64,000 nt of DNA. Source: Sycon ciliatum. Taxonomy: Eukaryota; Porifera; Calcarea; Leucosolenida; Sycettidae. The notes beneath the pieces are model-generated. The model ran no database searches, was not told where the DNA came from, and saw only the letters and a program-made list of their open reading frames with translations. Location: the NCBI RefSeq assembly GCF_964019385.1, contig NC_088649.1, forward strand, positions 24,614,302 through 24,678,301, written 5' to 3'. This document shows, piece after piece, positions 46,906 through 57,015 of this stretch; position 1 is the first letter of the stretch; each line of letters starts with the position of its first letter. The translations under genes were made by a program, and so were the position numbers.

Positions 46906-47277
46906 CTGGAGTACAACAGATAACAAGTATGCATAGAAATATTCTGTAACACGCTTCATTTTATTTAGGAAACACTAACACAAGTTACTTATCGGCTTTA
47001 ATTGATCACATTGAATGAGTACAGGACTGGGACCACTAACATACTTATAGCCTATCAGGAATGGAAAGCAGAATTAACTCAAAAAAATAGATGGTGAGTG
47101 ATTGCTGTGTACACAATGAAATTGTCAGGGTGTTAGTGATTAGGTCGACAGGCAGTGAAACAAGCAGGAAATATACACATGCTGACACAGCATGCTATCA
47201 GGAAAGAATTTCAAATTACTGTCACTACTTGAACCAAGTATACAGTCTGTATCGGCTATAGAGTGACCGGATATGTA

Positions 47278-47346
47278 TAGGATATTGACCAACACGAGGT
47301 CTTTATTTGCCATATAGACCGACGTCGAGGTCAATATCCTATTTAT
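47278..47346. repeat. GGATATTGACC palindrome
   Basis: AGGATATTGACC and GGTCAATATCCT flank a 45-bp centre with ATATAGACCGACGTCGAGG. Similar palindromes are at 3940-4000 and 55588-55697. The last adjoins the right end of the ISL2EU element. Probably a MITE end or target-preferred repeat. Confidence 0.6.
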
Positions 47347-47514
47347 CACGATTCCTTTGCCATGACCTGTCAAGGATCACAAGAATTAGTGGAGGTTGGT
47401 ATAGAAGAGTGATAAAAGAATATATCGGCTACAGGGATATTGGTACGAAATATCAAAAGCAAAACGTATTTTATCCAGTAAAAATATCACTATGACCAAT
47501 ATTAAATGTAGAAA

Positions 47515-48110
47515 GGAAAAGGACATAATTATGGATACGAGTTAAGAGTAACTCCCCATCACTGTAACTGGATACTATATACAGTCAGAAAGTGCAACAA
47601 CTCGGCACAAAACTGACAAGAGTACTGAGGACGTCCTGACACATAGCTTCAACACATCTCTGTATCGCTAACCGACAGCCCTCCAACTTGGAAGGTGAAA
47701 GGTTACGGAAAGACCAAAGAGGGGAAGGCAAGTCCTTTTCCTTTCTACATTTATTTATAGTTCAACATCCTAGTTTCGAATAATATCAAAGGCCCTGTTT
47801 TTTTACTTTCTTCAAGTTGTAACTCGGACTCGCCAATTAAATAATTGTGAAAAGAAGAAGGAAAAAATGTTACAAGTCATGTTCCCCTCTTGGACCTTTC
47901 CGAACCTGAACCTTCCAAGTTGGAAGGTTGTTGGTTTGCGCCTTGGAGAAGTGTTGGAGCTAGGTGTCAGGTCGCCGAATGTCTCAATACTCCTTGTCAG
48001 TTTTGTCTTTTGTGCCATTTTGTCGCACTCGCTGACTGTATAAGATCTGGTTACGTTGGTGGACAGTTAATCCTAACTCGTAACAATAGTCATTTTGTCC
48101 TTCTTATTTT
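47515..48110. repeat. Rearranged relative of the 61-kb foldback
   Basis: It contains both arm types (GGATACGAGTTAAGAGTAAC at 47534 and a diverged complementary arm ending near 48110) with an extra GGCTCAACATCC-like end inside (47755-47780). It seems to be two overlapping family members. Confidence 0.6.
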
Positions 48111-48496
48111 CTTCAATTTGCTTATTTTTATAGTGATACATATGCATGAACATAACAGTTTTTTTTATAGAAATGCGGGCACTGCCCACTATGCAGCATG
48201 CTCATTTGTCAAAACGCCATGCTGGAAGTATTTCCTTGCCTTTCATGTGTCGATCGAAAAAAGAAGGAAAAAAAGATTGTATCGCATATAGTGATGCATC
48301 GGTTATCGTGATAAAATCACGCAAATCAAAAGGGTACGCTATAGGCGATACAAACTGTATGTCTGAAGTGTCTTCTCTAAACCTTAAAGGAATAAAACAT
48401 CTCACTATTTTTCTTGTTGCTGCTGCAGCTTTCGATCTTCTCATGGTTATAAATAGTTTATATTTTCCATGAAAGCTATTGACCATGGGGCGTTAA

Positions 48497-49168
48497 CCTT
48501 TCAGTGCTAATGACAAGATATCTCGTTCTGCACGGTGTGCCTGAACGGCAGATGACGAGATATCTCGCTCCACTGCGCACGCAATAGTACGAAGTGCATG
48601 TCACTGTACAAACTGTCGTAACTCAAGTCAACGCCGGGCGATTCTCACAAACGATAATTATACCGTTGGGAAGGTATTGAGCTCAGCTTTCCAGTGATAT
48701 CGTTGCGATAGACTAGATCTGAGTGAGCGATGACGAATAGAATTGCAAAAATACGCTTTCTGACCATCAGTTCAAACCTTTTGCTCCCGACTCGCTTTTT
48801 TTAGGAGATTTCCCTTTGCTATGGCGCATGCGCGTGGGGCATCAAACAAATCGGTTGGATCTCAGCTTTGCAGCGCAGTTTGAATCGTGAAGTTTGGTTT
48901 AGTTTGAGAGATATGGCGATTATGAGACATGTAAGGGCTTCTTCTAGAGAACATAGAAAAGACGCTGGCATGCCTATGGAGCTGAGAACTGCCAGAGAGT
49001 CTTCGCTTGGCTCAGGCCTTTCCAACAAGCCATAGATCGTGGAAATACATCAAAAGATGCAAACATGGCGAAAGATTTTGATCGGCGACGTGCATGCATT
49101 GTCTGAAATGAAGGCAAGTGCGCTGAAAACTTAGCCGGCCGGGGGAAACTAGGTCTGCTGCGAAAGGG
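48497..49168. mobile_element. piggyBac-like non-autonomous element with empty sites
   Basis: The flanks are TTAA (48493-48496 and 49169-49172), with ends CCTTTC... and ...GAAAGGG. The paralogous introns read GCGTTAACAT without insertion at 20163, 26852 and 31393. The 672-bp interior has AAGATATCTCG twice and no recognised gene. Confidence 0.85.
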
Positions 49169-49387
49169 TTAACATGGAGGCTTTACTACTTCTTACCAAG
49201 ATATCCTTGCTCTGTTCTGCTTCACAACCTGAAAAACTCCTCACATTCACTTGGCTCTCCTATTAAATTCTGGGATTTTACTCAATTATCATTCTCAACC
49301 ACGCTCACGCATAGTAAGTGATGAGTTACTGAAAAGAACCTTATACAATTTTGATCAACAAACTCACATGGTCACATACTCAGACGT

Positions 49388-49473
49388 GCACACATACACA
49401 TGTATGCACACACGCACACACACACATAAACACACACACATACATACACACACACACACGCACATGCACACAC

Positions 49474-49525
<52 letters not shown>

Positions 49526-49529
49526 ACAC

Positions 49530-49579
<50 letters not shown>

Positions 49580-49592
49580 ACACACACACGCA
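49388..49592. repeat. (CA)n next to exon A6
   Basis: The longest (CA)n tract of the set, about 200 bp, with regular CATACATACA interruptions. Open in several frames only because it lacks stops. Confidence 0.85.
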
Positions 49593-49609
49593 GAAAGTGA
49601 AAACATTAC

Positions 49610-49795
49610 CTTCACAGTTTGGGGGTGATGTAAACAGTGGAGGATTCAGGCATCTTCCCTCGTAGTTGCTATTGGTCAAATGGTATCCGTCATCACAAGT
49701 TACGTTATACAGACTAAACAAATCATCTTGGTTATCATCATATAGTTTCAAACCCGTGACATTTCCATTTAGTATTGTTGGTAGATTACAAACAG
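49610..49795 (-). CDS. Sushi (CCP) exon A6
   Basis: A 186-nt, 62-codon A-type sushi exon, acceptor TTTAG, donor GTAATG. The four cysteines sit in AVC, VTC, GRC and NCEG, and the hydrophobic/aromatic pattern DDGYHLTN fits the central sushi strand. The tryptophan usually found before Cys4 is missing, and the segment PPLFTSPPNC stands in its place. It is more diverged than A3-A5 (LYDDNQDD instead of LHDDNQDG). Just beyond its donor the intron has the (CA)n tract shared by the A exons. It heads the most upstream A-B-C group. Confidence 0.8.
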
Positions 49796-49913
49796 CTAAA
49801 TAAAAGCCAGAACAGTGTAATGAAATGAGTAGAGGGATAAGCTGGACTGTACGGGGGGTTTGTGATTACCGTATATTCTCTATTATAAGCGCTGTGCTTA
49901 TATTTTTCAACAC

Positions 49914-50070
49914 CTCTCTACCCCGTGCTTATATTGGAGACCGCGCTTATATTGGAGACCGTGCTTATATCGGAGACCGTGCTTATATCGGAGACCGTGC
50001 TTATATTTTTTCAACACCCCTCTACCCCGTGCTTATATTGGAGACCACGCTTATATTGGAGACCGTACTT
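49914..50070. repeat. 18-bp minisatellite
   Basis: The unit is ACCGTGCTTATATTGGAG with small variants, in two blocks of four and two or three units. They are split by a repeated TTTTTCAACACC-CTCTACCCC spacer that also precedes the first block. It is within a zone with TTATAAGCGC at 49883. Confidence 0.85.
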
Positions 50071-50581
50071 CTATTTTTTTTAAACCAATACATCCATACA
50101 GAGCAAGAAGAAATACATGCTAGATATCATTCATGCAGAATTGATTTCCACCAAGACCGTGCTAACAACAGAGACTGTGCTTATAATGTTTCGAAAGATG
50201 CTCAAAGTGCGCTAGTATTGGAGACTGTGCTAGTAATGTAAGTGCTGTTGGAGTAGAAATTGCTGACTAGACATCGCGGAGGGGTGAGCTTTCCTACGCA
50301 GGTATGAGTTTGGACGTATTTCTGCATGGTCGGGTGGAAAAATTCAAAATTGTTTATTTCAATAAAACCCAAAAAGGACGATGAAGGACATGTCCTCAGT
50401 GCTAGAAGAGGTGTTCTACTATGCCGGTGTATAGTGTTTGCTAATTGAGGACGTAGCTGACTGTTTTATCAGTGCTTGTAATTTGGCTATTTTCTAGGCG
50501 ATCATTTGTGGCGTCAAGAGATGATTGCCCTCGTCTTCTGGGATGCTGGCGTGGCTAAGTGGTGCTGCTTTAAGAACTCTT

Positions 50582-50839
50582 CTAAGGTGAGGAAATAATG
50601 GCTTGATGGAGTTTTACTCGTAGCTTGGTCTTGTACGCTGTGCCGTGGCTCGTTTGTAGACCCATAAATCGTGCCGATATAGGGCCAATATTGAGGGGAA
50701 TGCCAATTTCATGGTTCCCTTCAAAATATTTGGCGCGGGCTTTGGAATGTCGATCTACACCCCAAAGCAAACCTACCAGCAAAACTTTAGCGAAATCTGA
50801 GAGATCGACTTGCACAAATGTTCTGGTTTTCTCAGACAT
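50582..50839 (-). CDS. Hypothetical 85-aa ORF
   Basis: The minus-strand ORF starts with a real ATG at 50839 (MSEKTRTFVQVDLSDFAKVL...) and ends IISSP-stop at 50582. Its residue mix is like a folded domain (alternating hydrophobics, GNHEIGIPLNIGP), unlike the surrounding repeats. I do not recognise it. It lies just left of the ISL2EU element, on the same strand as the sushi/EGF gene, and could be a small gene, an exon or a transposon remnant. Confidence 0.3.
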   Translation of the reverse strand: MSEKTRTFVQVDLSDFAKVLLVGLLWGVDRHSKARAKYFEGNHEIGIPLNIGPISARFMGLQTSHGTAYKTKLRVKLHQAIISSP

Positions 50840-51129
50840 GCTCTCTTAAAGTTTTACTTGTTTACAAAGTCATGTACGACCACATGTCCATGGTACCATG
50901 CCCTCCAACAGTAGATCTACGCATTTCAGACACGACCAGGGTTGGATCTCATGACTGCATATAGCAGATTGTTGAGAAAAACCTGGTATTTCTCAATATT
51001 ATCTACGTATAGACCATATCCAATAACGTCACGGATCGCGCGGCCAAGGGGGCTGCAGAGTCACTGAGTGGCAAAAGAGAGCAGCTGAGAGTTTTGAGTT
51101 TGTAAGTACAAACGGTCAAACCACTGAGT

Positions 51130-53000
51130 TTGGGCGGAAGAGATTCAAGACGAGAAGAAGAAGGCAGCAGTTAGTAATGGGTGGCGAGTAGTGGTGAAAC
51201 GAATGTCAAAACCTAGTAGTCGAATATTCTTTGGCTTAACGAACGAACGAACGAATATTCTTTTGGTAACACAGATGACATCACATGACCTCCTCTCAGT
51301 CATTTGATGGGTGTTGTCATTGTTATTAGGTATGACAAACAGTAGTGCCACATAAAATGCACTGCCACATAAGGCTACTTCGAAGTTTATACATGTTGTT
51401 TGCTACATTGGCAGTACAGTATGCACATACATGTGCAAACATGCAGTACAAAGTCACAGGCAGGCTGTACGCACTGCACTGTACTGTGTTTGGCGTGCAC
51501 GTATGAACGTGCACTGCATTCGAAGTGACGTCACGAATACTCGAATGCGACTTAAAGAATATTCGAATGTGATCAATCGAACGAATGTTCGAATATTCGA
51601 ATATTCGTTTCACCACTAGTGGCGAGCAAAGCGAGGTAGTGGAGTTTTCATCAGAGTACAAGAAGTTGGATGAGGCTGCAAAGAAAAGGTACGACGAGAA
51701 GCTAAATTTGATCGCGAAGGGAGCGAAAGACCCGTACTGCATCAGTGGCCATCAAGGCGATCATTTGTCAGACTTGCTTCCTCTAGTCGAATATCCGGAT
51801 TTGTACAACTACTTAATTACAGCCCCTAGCCCGGTAACGAAGGAAGAACTGAAGGCATATAAAAGTCTCCACGGTCACAAGTTCTTGGTGGCAGGGTGAC
51901 TGGGAGATGTGAGTGCGTACGAGGCGACATCAGATCATGAAAAGAGAGTTGTGAAAGCAAAGCACTCCCAGTCAGTCAGCAGCGACCCTCTCACACCGTG
52001 GATAGCTGCAGAACACAATGGCACTATTATTTGCGCCCACTGCACCTGCAAAGCGGGGCTGGGTGAAGCATGCGCCCACATCGCTGCTTTATTGTTTGGC
52101 TTGGAATCGCACACTAAATTTGTGTCTGACAACGCCTGCACATCAAAGGGATGTGTGTGGTTGCCACCGTCCATAAAGTCAGTTGACTACAAGAGAATAG
52201 CTTATATGGATTTCACCTCCCCCAGCAAGAAGTCAAAGACATCCAAGTCGTCTGCTGCTTTACCCAGCCCAACATCTCCTCCTGTTATTTCGGCCAGTGC
52301 ACCAACAACGTCAGAACTGGATGGATTTTACAGCAAATTGTCCGAGGTTGCAATGCTAGCCCTGCTGTCCATCGTGCCAACTTACGCAGATGCATATGTT
52401 TCAAAGCTACCATCTGATATTCCTGCACCACTGTCCAACTTGTATGAGGAGTCGATGGTCTCAGCCAATTACACTGACTTGCTTGACCGATGTGATGCAG
52501 TGTTCTCGACAATTTCTGTGACACCAGATGAGTGCATGGCAATGAAACGAGCAACGCGCGAGCAAGCAAAGTCAGACTTGTGGTTTATGTGCCGTGCGGG
52601 TCGCATCACTGCCTCAAAGTTTAAAGCCGCTTCCCACAGTGACGCCCATCAACCTTCTGTATCACTGGTGAAGGCAATTTGCTACCCACAGAGTATGAAG
52701 TTTACATCCAAAGCAACAACGTGGGGATGTGAACATTAGCAAATTGCCAGGGATGCCTACAAGGTACATGTGATCAAGAAGCATAAGGCATTTCAGCTTT
52801 GTGACAGTGGTCTTGTGGTCCGTAGCGACTATCCTTACCTTGGTGCCAGCCCAGATGGTGTTGTGTCTTGTGCTTGCTGTGGGAACGGTGTAGTGGAGGT
52901 TAAGTGTCCCTACAGCTGCTGTGACAATGTTATTTATTTAGCATTGGGTCAGCTATCTTCACCATGTTGGTGTGCTTACATGTTTCTGTTGTATTGCATT
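51130..53000 (+). pseudogene. SWIM zinc finger / YqaJ-type nuclease gene of the ISL2EU element
   Basis: The reading frame from about 51619 encodes SSEYKKLDEAAKKRY, then a SWIM finger (C-T-C...C-A-H near 52041-52085). A basic/Ser-Pro linker follows, and then a YqaJ-like exonuclease region (RAGRITASKF, YLGASPDGVV, GVVEVKCPY with the catalytic-type D and E-x-K). A TGA at 51897-51899 replaces a probable Trp and a TAG at 52737-52739 replaces a probable Glu, both in frame. A hAT MITE (51189-51618) interrupts the 5' part. The frame before that insertion is uncertain by one base. The C-terminal part of the nuclease after 53000 was not found. Family knowledge: YqaJ proteins are lambda-exonuclease-like and accompany ISL2EU transposases; their role in transposition is not settled. 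Confidence 0.75.
51189..51618. mobile_element. hAT-type MITE inserted in the YqaJ gene
   Basis: The termini TAGTGGTGAAACGAAT (51189) and its complement (ending 51618) match over 16 bp. The element is flanked by a perfect 8-bp target duplication GTGGCGAG (51181-51188 and 51619-51626), the hAT signature. The 430-bp interior has CGAATATTC runs and no coding potential. Confidence 0.9.
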
Positions 53001-54095
53001 GGTGCTTGTTCCCTTGGCCTTTGTGTCTTGCATCAAGAGTTAGCGTGTGCATGCTTAGCTGTGTGGCTGACTCATGAGTCATGCTGATGCTTGCGAGCTG
53101 TATGCTACGGTACGTGCTGTGTGCGGATCATTCTGCTGCTGGTTCTACATATGACGTCTTTATTTCTTTAGTACAGCCATAGTACTTGCTGCTTTGTCCA
53201 ACTGTCTTATGCACTTTCCTGTGACCTCGTGCATGAGCACGTGGACCTGAGTTAGTTCCGGAGATGCAAATGTTCCGGGCTCGAGGTAGTAGTTGGCGAG
53301 TTCCTTTCGATCTTCTTCAGATTTCTCTTGGACTGCAACGTTCGTTATACTATAATTTGGTAATGCTATAATTATTATCTGTATCCCTGTATTCCCCTGG
53401 ATTGGCTGTGGTTGTGCCTGGTTGGGGTTCGGTCGTTGTGCAGTTGGAGTCGCGTTCCGTTACAGCACCCACTTCTGGCATGTACGCACGTGCACACTTC
53501 TGGTCGCATATGCGTACTCTACCGCATACTCACGCATTCTCAAAGAGAGCGAGAGAGAGGCTGCATTATTGCCTGGACGAATGAATTGTCCAAGCTATCA
53601 CTGCATGACCAATAAAGGAAAGAAATAGTACATGTGAGTCAGGGTAAAGCATGCAAAGATAAGAGAGAGGCAGAGAGAGAGAGAGACTGCCTTATCGCCT
53701 GGACAAGTGAATTGTCCAAGCCATCACTAAAAGACCAAGAAAGGAAGAAATCATACATGACAGTCAGGGTGAAGCATACAAAATTAGAAAGAGAGAGAGA
53801 GCGAGAGAGAGAGAGAGATGGGGATTTTATGAAGGACTTTGACATGAAGTTTGATGCAAAAAAGGTTAGTATGATGAGCCCTCGCTTAGGATGAGCTTTC
53901 TTTTTTTATGGCAGCTTAAGCGAAGGCTATATACCTGCTTTATGCAGGTTGATGCCAACGCGAACAAGCAAAATAATAATATGATGAGCCCTCAAGGGGT
54001 CGAAACAGCTAGCTGTCCGAAGATGGAGCAAGCACTACTATACACATCCAGCTATCCAGCTCTGGCTTTGTCTCAGAGCTAAGGATACATCCCTG
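53000..54095. other. Region between the two convergent ISL2EU genes
   Basis: This holds no recognised gene. A roughly 100-bp segment with the phrase CCTGGAC-A-GAATTGTCCAAGC occurs twice (53570-53630 and 53698-53760). (GA)n microsatellite is at 53662-53690 and 53785-53818. It may contain a decayed end of the YqaJ gene. Confidence 0.6.
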
Positions 54096-55372
54096 CTAAG
54101 CCAAAGGCACGACTGACTCACAGCATTTGCACAACGCGCAGCACACAGTGGCAATCTTGTCAATGACAGCAATGTTTGGATCACCGCTGTCACGCATGAG
54201 GAGGTTGATCGGCAATGTCGATTGCAACAGTGTATACTTGTTGCGTAGCACACCAATCACACGCTCAACATGAATCCGGACTCGGGAGAGCTGTCTCGCT
54301 TTGTCAATTTCAATTCGAGACAACTGGCTCTTCCCTCTCGTGAGTGGTGGGATCACAAGCTCAGCACAGTACAGACCCACGCTGTCTTGTACAGTGAAGC
54401 CCCTATCTGCCAGTACCTGGTCACCCGGGAGGAGTTTCTCCAGAAAGCCACAATTCTCGGTGATGTGCTTATCCGATGTCCTCCCACCCCAGGCTTGTGA
54501 GATGAACGATATTACACCTTGCGGTGTAATGGCAATGAGGAACTTGATCGTGTTGTGCGATTTATAATTTGAGTATGACTGCGCTCTCACCATCAGATCA
54601 GAGGGACGCTAGCAGAATACTTCGAAGCAGTCGATGATGCACACACACTTCTTGAAATTCTTGGCAAACTCTGGCGGCATTGTCTTGCCTAGATCACCCG
54701 GATCTGGCCATCTTACACGTGGCTTCATACGCACATACATAATGTTCATCCACTTCAGCACATACCTCGACACGGTACTCTGGGCCACACCAAAACGATA
54801 CTCAAGGTCAGAATCATTTAAGTTCAGGCGGAGCTTCATTAGCGTCATCAAGAACTGCGTGAACAATGAGGTTGCTGAGCGGTGGTGACGCTCAACGTCG
54901 CTGGAAACAAACTCAAAAACAGTGATGAGCACAGCGTACGTTGGCAATCCGGTGTAGAGCTTCACCTTGTCATCATTACATATCAGATCGTTCTCAGAAC
55001 GTGCTGCTCCACCACGGAGAGTTGAGTTTTGGGCCCTTAATTTCTTCACCTCCTCTCTCAGCAGCAAGTTCTCACATTTCAAATTATCGAATTCTGACTC
55101 GTGATGACAGCATTTACCACCGGTGTCTGGACTAGCTGAGTCGGTCCTATCGCTGCTCTCCACAGGGATCTCCACAGGTCATCACTCTTCTTTCCACCAA
55201 CAAAATGTGCAGAGCACAGCCAAGTGTTTTGATTTGGTGACCACTTGTCAAGACGAACAGCTACAGTCCACTTCTTCCGTTTCACAGGGTCTGCCGGAAA
55301 GCGGTAGAAACTGACAACCGAACCAACCTTAGACCGGTTACTGCAGCCAACAGCACAACAACTTTTGACCAT
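54096..55372 (-). pseudogene. THAP-domain DDE transposase of the ISL2EU element
   Basis: The start chosen is ATG at 55372 (MVKSCCAVGC...), which places the THAP zinc finger at the very N-terminus: C-x4-C at the start, a central W, and C-x2-H in CSAHF. A Leu-rich coiled segment and a helix-turn-helix (FGVAQSTVSRYVLKW) follow. Then comes a DDE_Tnp_4-type catalytic domain with the first Asp in IIDC, the second in LADRGF and Glu in HVERVIG. There are two lesions. The THAP part is in another frame from the rest, with the shift near 55175-55190. A TAG at 54609-54611 stands where Gln is expected, five codons before the next Met. Otherwise the frame is open to 54096. Family role: binding the element ends and cut-and-paste transposition. 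The few lesions suggest recent death. Confidence 0.85.
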
Positions 55373-55699
55373 CGTACTAGCAAAACTGCAGAAGGAATGA
55401 CTCTTCCACAACAAAACGAAAAATGCCTCCTCCCTCATAATAATCAGATCAGCAGCTACTTCTCAAGTAACTTACTTAGTTAGTTCAAAAATTTAGTTTT
55501 TTGCCACTCAGTCCCTCATGATGAGCTCAGCGGGGCACCGTTACTATGGAGATTGCAGCCTGTGACGTGTATTGCATAAGGTCTATAGGATATTACCCAA
55601 GTGCAAGGGCGTTACCTCCCGAACATCATCCCGACTGCGTAGCATGAGGGATGATATGAGGGTGAGGTAACACCCGAGCAAGCGGGTCAATATCCTACT

Positions 55700-56892
55700 T
55701 ATCCCAGGTACATCTACGCATTTTGGGGATCGACGCAGCTGCGGTGTGAATGCAATTACCGATGTACAGCTATACCCAAAATAACATGATGTTTTTCTTT
55801 TCAATCCAGTCAAGGTGTGAGATCGATGGAGACAAGCTTCATTTAGTAGTTGGACTAGAGAATTGACGAAGATTGCACTGGTATTTCATGCGGTATTGAC
55901 GATTACTGCGATGATTCATTTGGTTCAAACTAGGTAAGGGCCATACTTCAAGTGACGGTGAGATACAACATTAGTGCTGACTTCCTTGTCATTGGATGGG
56001 CGTGGAACTTTCAACGGTTTGGAATCCTTGTTGAACACTTTCCGTGCAGGCAGTAACTACATTGTACCTATCGTCGGATATTGGCACCAGCGAGTACAGT
56101 GCATTTCGTTGTATCAAGACTTTTGGTTGTATCACTATTAGCCATTATGCTATCAGAAGAACTTTGACCTTGTTATAGGCATACTGGCTTTGTAGCAGCA
56201 TTTACATTTTAGATTGTTCTTGTGGTAATCGTACTGGATACAATGTCATGATAATCACCGCAGGTCGCATCTTGCATGCAGATTTCTTCACACCTTATCT
56301 ACATCACACATGCATTGCTGAGTTCTTCTTCTTTCACACCGTTGAATACTCTGTACAATAATTTTCCTCTCACTTTCACGTCTTGTACTTTTCGTGTTGT
56401 TACGGTATCTCTCCTTGCAATTAGTAGTTTTCACTCGGATGGTGATACTTTGTGTGGGTTTCGAGTTTAGAAAGAGTGAATGAGAACTGATGCACTTCGA
56501 AGTCTCCTTTGTGTCGTAGTGTTGAGCTGAATAGTGATTGGAGTTCGTAGTTTGTTCGTGTGGGTTCTGGTTTTGGACGTAGTGGCGGAGGTAAGTTCTC
56601 TCAGTTCAGGTGAGTACTTCACTTTTACTGCACCAACGGTGCACTCTGCATTGGCATGCTCCCGCCCTCTCACGGTTCTGTGTGGTGAATTTTGTCGCTG
56701 GTTTTCTGATTGAAAGGACTCCAGTGGCAAGATGCATTGCATCGAATGGAGAGGAGGTGGGTGCATGCCAATGCAGGGTGCACCGTATAATAATAATAAT
56801 AGATTTTTGGTTGGATCAAAACAATAGCAATTTTAACACTATTATCTCTTATTGGCCACTGGCTATCGTGAGAATAAAGATTTGAAACATAC
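55700..56892. other. Intron between EGF exon 1 and the ISL2EU element
   Basis: Nothing recognised apart from a short TAATAATAATAATA at 56790-56803 and an inverted pair CATTGGCATGC (56650) / GCATGCCAATG (56764) with CTGCACC flanks, about 140 bp apart, which marks a small foldback at about 56630-56785. Confidence 0.5.
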
Positions 56893-57015
56893 CTTGGCAG
56901 GATGTGCCGTTACCTGAAAACCCAGCGTTACACGTGCAGTTGTAGGACCCAACCGTGTTGGTACACGTAGCTTTGGAGTCGCAATTGTGGGTCTGATGTA
57001 GACACTCATCTCGAT
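56893..57015 (-). CDS. Calcium-binding EGF exon 1
   Basis: A 123-nt exon (41 codons), acceptor CTAG, donor GTATGT, phase 1-1. The product starts DRDEC and shows the six cysteines of an EGF module, plus the cbEGF signature: an acidic N-terminus (D-x-D-E-C), then C-x-N-T-x-G-S-Y-x-C with the beta-hydroxylation-type Asn, and a final G-F-S-G-N-G...C. Family knowledge: such modules bind Ca2+ and rigidify extracellular multidomain proteins. One domain per exon is typical. It lies between the Cys-rich exon and the first sushi cassette. The call is secure; the identity of the whole protein is not. Confidence 0.88.

Larger units (their letters stand above)
51011..55584. mobile_element. ISL2EU-like DNA transposon, complete but with broken genes
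   Basis: The outer termini are AGACC at 51011 and GGTCT at 55584, each flanked by AT (51009-51010 and 55585-55586), a 2-bp target duplication. The first 25 bp of each end match as inverted repeats (left AGACCATATCCAATAACGTC, right complement AGACCTTATGCAATACACGT). A second inner match, ACTGAGTGGCAAAA, lies at 51063-51076 and inverted near 55499-55512. Inside are two convergent genes, a SWIM/YqaJ-type gene (+) and a THAP-DDE transposase (-). This two-gene content is known for the ISL2EU group, related to PIF/Harbinger. Confidence 0.85.

Noticed and set aside
49364-49665. Cys/Val- and His/Thr-rich ORFs at the (CA)n tracts (also near 27.5 and 32.8 kb)
   Set aside because: They are translations of dinucleotide repeats running into the sushi exon donor.
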